Shown piece after piece: positions 58,116 through 64,000 of a stretch of 64,000 nucleotides of DNA. The position numbers and the translations under genes are program-made. The notes beneath the pieces are model-generated. The model was given only the letters and a program-made list of their open reading frames with translations, had not been told where the DNA came from and ran no database searches. The stretch comes from Brugia malayi (taxonomy: Eukaryota; Nematoda; Chromadorea; Rhabditida; Onchocercidae). The number at the start of each line of letters is the position of its first letter. Position 1 is the stretch's first letter. The stretch lies in the NCBI RefSeq assembly GCF_000002995.4, contig NW_025062477.1, forward strand, positions 9,520,649 through 9,584,648, in the 5' to 3' direction.

Positions 58116-61100
58116 TCACATATTTTCATATTGGTCTATACGACGTTTTGTGTTCCCACCACGAATTTGTCGTAATGTTTTATATTTATCTCGGCCAGCT
58201 CGTTTATTTTCCATATGTAATAGATCGTATTCCGTCAACTGCTGTTTATCCTTTACCGCTTCCAAATCTGCTGTTAGAGCCTATAAAAAAAAGGAAAAAA
58301 AAATTGTTTAGTAAATTGTAAATCACATCAAGCACTTTCATAACTTTTATAAACATAACAAAACAAGAGCGAAGAAAAACTAAATAAAATTACATCAAGT
58401 TTGTGCTTCAACGAGAGATTCTGTTCGGCAGCGGTTATTCGTTCAAGTTCTCTTTGTGGAACGTTCTCGTCACCACGAGCAGTCAATTCTGCAATTGAAT
58501 CAATATACAGAAACAATACTATATATATTTGAATTTCTACTAAGATAAGTTTGAATCATTGCATTAAAATTAAACATTTTGAGCAATAGCAACACGAGGC
58601 ACGAATGCAATTCCATGAGTATATATTCATTTACTGATATGAGTTTCAACGCACCTGTGGCAACTTGTCCATTTTCACTAGCATTTTCATCCAGATCTAC
58701 TTCCTTAACGCTAAATGTATTCAGCTGACGACTACTTTCGCGTTCTTGAACAGCTCGTGCTTCTTCGACTTCTCTCTGCAAGCGTTCTGTTTCCTGAGTC
58801 TTCATATCAACTTGTTCGCGCATTTCAGCTACTTGCTGTTCACGTCTTCGCACTTCCTGCTCTAAGCGTTCACGCTCTTCAGAACTCATTTCTCGTTCTG
58901 ATCGCAATTGTTCATTTAACCTTCGTAATTCATCTTCCTTTGATTCTAGCTGTTCCTTAGCGATCTGCAAACTCCATTTGTTAAATTCGCCTTTTATTCC
59001 TTAACATAACTCATTCATGCCTTTACCCCCTTTCTAATAAATCGTTAATCAACTTAATTCTCGTTAAATAATCAACAACAAAGAAGTCTTCACGCAGAGG
59101 CACCATGAAATTAAACCCAACCTGAAGTTCTGCAAGCTGCTGCTCAAGACGTCGAATAGTATCCTGTGCATGCAACAACTCTCGTTGGGCCCTTTCCATT
59201 TCCTCCCTCATTTTCTCCATCCTTTCTTCATATTCCTTCTGTTTTTGCTCAGCAGCTTCGCGTGCCGTCATCTCCTACAGTTTTGGGGAAAAATTTTAAT
59301 GAAGACAATAAAGTGATACGATTATTTGCATTTACTATGTATCCCTCTTGAAACGATATTATTAGTGCTGCATAGTCCAACTCTCAAAGTTGAAAAATAT
59401 TACAAAATAAGTACCATAAAAATATTAGGACCGAAATATAATTAACATTCTCAGCTGTAACTAAACATATCTGGTTACGATAATAATGTCCACACTACCC
59501 ATACCGCACGTAAATCAATTCTTTAAAGCCAAATATGTTGAAAAAAAAAAAAAGTGAACAAGATACCGCTTATTAACTTTAACATTAGTTTTACGGTTCT
59601 ATTTTAATTAGTAACCAACTTTTGTCAGGCGTTCTTGCTCAAGTTGTCTCTGCATCCGTTCTTCCTTGGCTTGTTGTTTCATTTGCTGCACTTCAATCGT
59701 ATCTGGCTTCCTTCTGCGCATATATAGCTCATGATTGCCCATACATAGTGCCAGTATCCGTTTGTTTATTCGCAGACGTGGAGCATAGAATACAAAGTCC
59801 TGGAAATCATCAGCACTAATAAACTTACACAATTTAGTATCAAACTTTCAGTATGAAGCACCAAAGTATTTATATAAAATGCCACAAACGTCACATTTGG
59901 TGTAATTAATATAATTAGTAATGTATTACATTAAAAAAGAAATAAAGAAACGTAATGAACAATTAAAGTTTCATCTTATGTATCTAAAAACACTTCTTTT
60001 ATGTCTCATCGGAAATAAAAAAATTACTGAGAGTACAATAACTGACTGGAAACACCTACATTTGCCTTTTTGTCGATTGGTTTAATAACAAATTTTTTGT
60101 CATTAAATGAAATATTTCGTATTTCGGACCACGGAAAGCCAACTTTGGGTGTAAGGCGATCATTCTTTTCGTATATGTTAAGTCCAAGGGCATCAACACC
60201 CAAAAACAACTCTGTTCCCTTCTTATTACGAATTTCGAAATACTGCAAATAGTGGAAATTAAATAATTTATACCAGCTAGTTGTACACGTTAAAATTATT
60301 TATACATGTGCATAATTGAATTAACAAATCTAGAACGCAGAAAATAATTTACAGAATTTTTACAATAACACGAACGAAAAGATGAATTTGGAGGACTAAC
60401 TGATTTAGCGTTTTTTGGACTGATTTATATGTGCTCCACTTTTTTATCCTCCTACTGTGTTAAATAGTATGCTAGATAAGGACAAAAAAGGTTTTTAATG
60501 TAGTAAAAAATATATTATAGTGCACTGCAATGTTAAATGAGATGTACCACTTTAAATTACACTACATGAATCATTATACTGTACAGTAAATTACTATGCA
60601 TCCAATCTTACACAAAATAGCATTAAAAATGATCTCAATGTGTCGAAAATAACCGAAGTCCCATTAAATGCATAATTTTCCTTCATGTTGTAGGACTTAT
60701 TTGAGAACTAAATCCAATTCAATTAAAAGATAAAAACCAAGTTTGAGAATAAACAGAACTTCATATAAAGTGTAACTAACATTGACACCATACATCTCAA
60801 GATCTTGCGCTATTTTTAGGTATTCCACCATTGCTTGTTCTCTATTCGTATTCTTATGGTCCGCCCACCAAACCATTATACGCTTCTCCCATTCTTCAGG
60901 ACTGAAAAGATAATGAATTTAATTTAAATCATATTTTCCAAACAAATCTAAATTTTGACAAAACTATTATTTTGGCATTATATAGACAAAAACTTCTGGT
61001 TCAGATAATTAAACCACTAATATTCTCAAACCAAGTAATTTCGGAATAAATTCGGCAAAATTCTAACTGTGACAAATATGCAAAAGAAACATTAAATATG

Positions 61101-62671
61101 ACTTATCCGTTAGCAATTTCATTATAGTTTGAACGACAGTTTGAGAGAAAAAATGAGTACATTTTTTTTTTTTTTTGGATTAAAAATATAAGTCAGAAGA
61201 GTGAATATCACTTGTCAAAAGTTCATCGGTATGATAAAAAATCCAAAAAAGAAGAAAACCTTAATTTGAACTGTCCAATAACCCTTTGTGGTAGTAACCG
61301 ATCAGAAGTAAGACAGCCCGGCTTATGCGATTCCGGATTGTAGTCGCCATATTTAGCTTGCATTGCAAACGATGCAAGTAGAACTGAAGTTTCTGGTGGA
61401 CAGTAAATTTCATCCGAAAGTACAGCATCCTTTACTTGCAAATAAAAAAGTCTCTGAAACACTCAAAGGGTTGCGAAATCCTTTAGAATCCTGTGAATTT
61501 TTTATTTACAAAAAAATCAAAATCAGATATCACTTCCATGTTATATAACCATTATTCCCAACAATATCTAGAAAGATTTACAAGGGTAATATCTTGGATT
61601 ATTTCTTCCTGAACATCCTCTGGATAGAACTTGGCTCGGAATTTGAACAACAAAGTTTGTTCTTTTTTTACATCCTGCGCTGTGACCTGGAACAAATTAT
61701 TACTAAAAGATTCTGTCTTTTTAATTACTTTCTAAAATTATTAAAAAAGAATTTATCAAAAAAAAAAACTAGCGAAGCAAACCTTTTTGTTCAGCTTAAG
61801 CCATGTAAGGAAACCCTTTGTATCCGTGTACTGCAATCCGAAATACCAAATCTCACGAAGGCCAACTGTTTTGACGACCTGGTCGAATAGTTGCTTACCG
61901 GTTGTGCTTGGTTGAATGGCAAATTCCAGCTCCGCGTCCATCGTCGTCACCCGTACGTTTATCTGGAAATAACATTTTTAATAATATCCCAGATTACAAG
62001 AAAGAACCAATGAAACAAAGAAATATTTTGAAAAATGAAACAGAATTACAAGAACTACTCTGAAAAAAAAAAAATGCTGAGAAAACTCCATTTGTATAAT
62101 TAAACTACAAAAAGGCCTAGCAATAATATCAACTCATCATACTTTAATTTCTTCTCAAAATATTTCAGTTTTTTTCAAGATATCAAAGAAGATAAAGAAA
62201 GATAGTAATAACCACGCATCATTTTTTGGATAACCTAAACATGCTTTCTTGATTTCAATCAGATCGAACATTCACCTAGTTTTATTCAGTTGAAAACCAT
62301 TTCAAAACATTTATCGCCTTGTCCGTGACTTCTACCTTTTCCCTACAGTACCTGCTTAGTTTCAGTCCTTCAGAATGCTCTGATGACGAATTACCCCTGG
62401 TAAATGATGATAAATGAACATTACTGCAATATGACACCGCGCTAGGATTTTGTGCTTTCATCTTATGGAACATTATACCCCCAAAATGACAATCTATATC
62501 GTCGATTTATACGTATAACATTTAATAATTTGGCTGTCGTAAACGCATGTCATATAACCGCATGCTATATCCAAAAAATTTTAGATTAGGAAAAAAAAAA
62601 ACATTACAGCTTGAACAACTTCACAATTGGGAAGAAATATAAATAGAGAAACTTACCGCCTTCTTAGACAT
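58116..62671 (-). CDS. erm-1: Ezrin/radixin/moesin protein, complete gene
   Basis: ERM proteins cross-link cortical actin to membrane proteins. The single nematode ERM is needed for apical membrane and lumen formation in gut and excretory canal. Exons: 62657-62671, 61783-61962, 61582-61686, 61260-61453, 60781-60901, 60060-60242, 59620-59799, 59122-59274, 58655-58964, 58394-58488, 58116-58280; phases agree throughout, giving 566 residues, the usual size. The FERM domain covers residues 1 to about 297 ([53 protein letters not shown]). A charged alpha-helical coiled coil follows to about 470. The C-terminal actin-binding domain ends in [21 protein letters not shown]547 in KYKTLR is the conserved regulatory threonine (T558 of moesin) whose phosphorylation opens the molecule. 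Codon 1-5 exon MSKKA followed by a roughly 0.7 kb intron is the same arrangement I expect for nematode erm-1. Very secure. Confidence 0.97.
62336..62473 (-). CDS. Possible alternative first exon of the ERM gene
   Basis: Inside ERM intron 1, an ATG at 62473 opens 46 codons ending exactly in phase 0 at a donor (AAG then GTAGAA). This would join in frame to ERM exon 2 and replace the MSKKA start with a serine-rich 46-residue leader (contains [20 protein letters not shown]). Phase match alone has a one-in-three chance, and the stretch lacks a known homologue. It is only a candidate for a promoter-specific isoform. Confidence 0.3.
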
Positions 62672-64000
62672 AGCGCCTAAGTTATCAAAAAACAGTGGTT
62701 TTCAATCACACTTTGCTTCACTTTTCCCTGCTATTAATGACTATTAGTCCTGAAAAAAGGTTTTTTTATTTCAGAATCCATCCTCTTATACCATTTGTAA
62801 ACGCTCCGCATGTTTTGAATGTCATAAAAACAAAAAAAAAAAAATATCTTCAGAAATGAAAATCTTACATCTCTTCAACACATGGAAGAGTCTTATAATT
62901 TAAACATCTGAGTATTATGTCTATAAATGGTCTTAAATTGGGCCAGTGATTATTTATGCAACTGATGCCATATATGATTTTGAAATGCTGCAAGTTTTAA
63001 CAAGGATGAGAAAATATTGCGTTATTGGAGGCAAATGACACGAGAAAAACCAATGAAATAAACGTCCTGGAAACTGATTTAGTGTTACTGATTTTAAGCA
63101 GGACAACTTCCTGGTAATGCTTGTATTCACGTTCTGATGACTTCTAACGAATTTCCTGATTATTCGGAAACTCCTGAATATCTATTCATTTCTTATTGCA
63201 AGAAAAATCAATCAATATAAGGTTCAATAATAAACATATCTGTATTTATAATACTACATAGAAACCAAATACAAACATAACAAACCGCATTAAAATAATA
63301 AGCAAATGAGATATCTGATTCCGTAAAATGCGCTGTACAAAGTAGACAATTCCCTATCAGTACCAACCTTTTCTCCTCTTTAAATGTTAACTCTATAAAT
63401 CGCATATTACGAACGCCATTCTTCATAAAAGAAGACTGCCACTGAAACAGTGGAGCCATTTTTCAGTGATGCAAACATTCACATCAAAAGCAAACAACGT
63501 CCGTTTCCTGTTATTTGAAGAATAGTGCGAAATGTACTTTTACTATTCCATAATAAGTTTAATGAGAATACAAATTTCCTACATCGAGATTTAAAGAAAG
63601 AAGGGAGGTTCAAACCATCTGAAACCGCACAACGTTCAGTATGAAGTAGTTCAGTATTACAACATCATATCTTCTACAGCGCCATTCGCCTTATCAATTA
63701 TTCGATTCAATCAAACGCAAGAAAGCACTGTGTTTTTTGAATATAATATTATCTAGAATCTAGAAATTTAGAAATCGAAAGCGTACAGTATTATTAAACT
63801 ATCATTAATGGAATATAATACCTCAAAATTTTTACATATTCGTTGAACATCAGCTTCTCAATATTTAAATGGACCACAAATAACACTGAGCATACATTAA
63901 GTGGTGGTAAAGAATCTTACAAACAACTAAAATGAGTAACACCAAGCAGTGAGGAGAATAAGGTGGAAGAAGTTCACATTTAAGAGGTTTTGTTTAAAAC
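62672..64000. other. Upstream flank of the ERM gene
   Basis: The last 1.3 kb holds no gene I can support. A minus-strand frame with ATG at 63459 runs 31 codons to a possible donor in phase 2, which does not match ERM exon 2. Otherwise this is presumably ERM promoter sequence and the edge of the next gene's territory. Confidence 0.5.

Noticed and set aside
63366..63459. Possible ERM first exon beginning MAPLFQWQ
   Set aside because: The only good donor leaves phase 2, whereas ERM exon 2 needs phase 0, and no intermediate exon is visible.

Overview
The window looks like nuclear DNA of a nematode, most likely a parasitic spirurid or filarial worm. It is AT-rich, with short exons split by mostly 60-1000 base introns whose 3' splice sites read TTTCAG or a close variant. 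The gene set (a Patched-related transporter-like protein, a junctophilin, a single ERM protein) is typical of nematodes. The exact species cannot be read from the sequence. All six genes I can support lie on the minus strand. I checked exons by reading-frame continuity across GT-AG (occasionally GC-AG) introns and by family motifs I recognise, without any database search.

From left to right on the plus axis: (1) positions 1-20686 hold the 5' half of a very large gene encoding a BIRC6/BRUCE-type giant inhibitor-of-apoptosis protein. It has about 54 exons here, an intact BIR zinc motif, and a 3' half with the expected ubiquitin-conjugating domain beyond the left edge. (2) 23255-32102 is a complete junctophilin gene (11 exons, about 906 residues): eight MORN repeats, a helix, a glutamine/serine-rich linker and a C-terminal membrane anchor. 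(3) 32103-39996 is a gene-poor 7.9 kb stretch with clustered microsatellites, probably the junctophilin upstream region. (4) 39997-44249 is a MAD1-type spindle-checkpoint gene (14 exons, 531 residues). (5) 45506-53058 is a Patched-related (RND/sterol-sensing domain) membrane protein gene (16 exons, 1023 residues). (6) 54165-56679 is a mitochondrial ribosomal protein S15 gene (7 exons, 354 residues). (7) 58116-62671 is a complete ezrin/radixin/moesin gene (11 exons, 566 residues), with a possible alternative first exon.

The genes do not form a pathway: apoptosis/ubiquitin control, ER-plasma membrane junctions, mitotic checkpoint, membrane or cuticle lipid handling, mitochondrial translation and apical cortex. 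Gaps between neighbours exceed 1 kb, so a tight nematode operon is not indicated. I found no tRNA, rRNA, CRISPR array or intact mobile element, and no convincing plus-strand gene. The most notable points are the BIRC6-type gene in a nematode, two GC-AG introns in junctophilin (one of which, if retained, gives a form without the membrane anchor), and a possible second N-terminus for the ERM gene.
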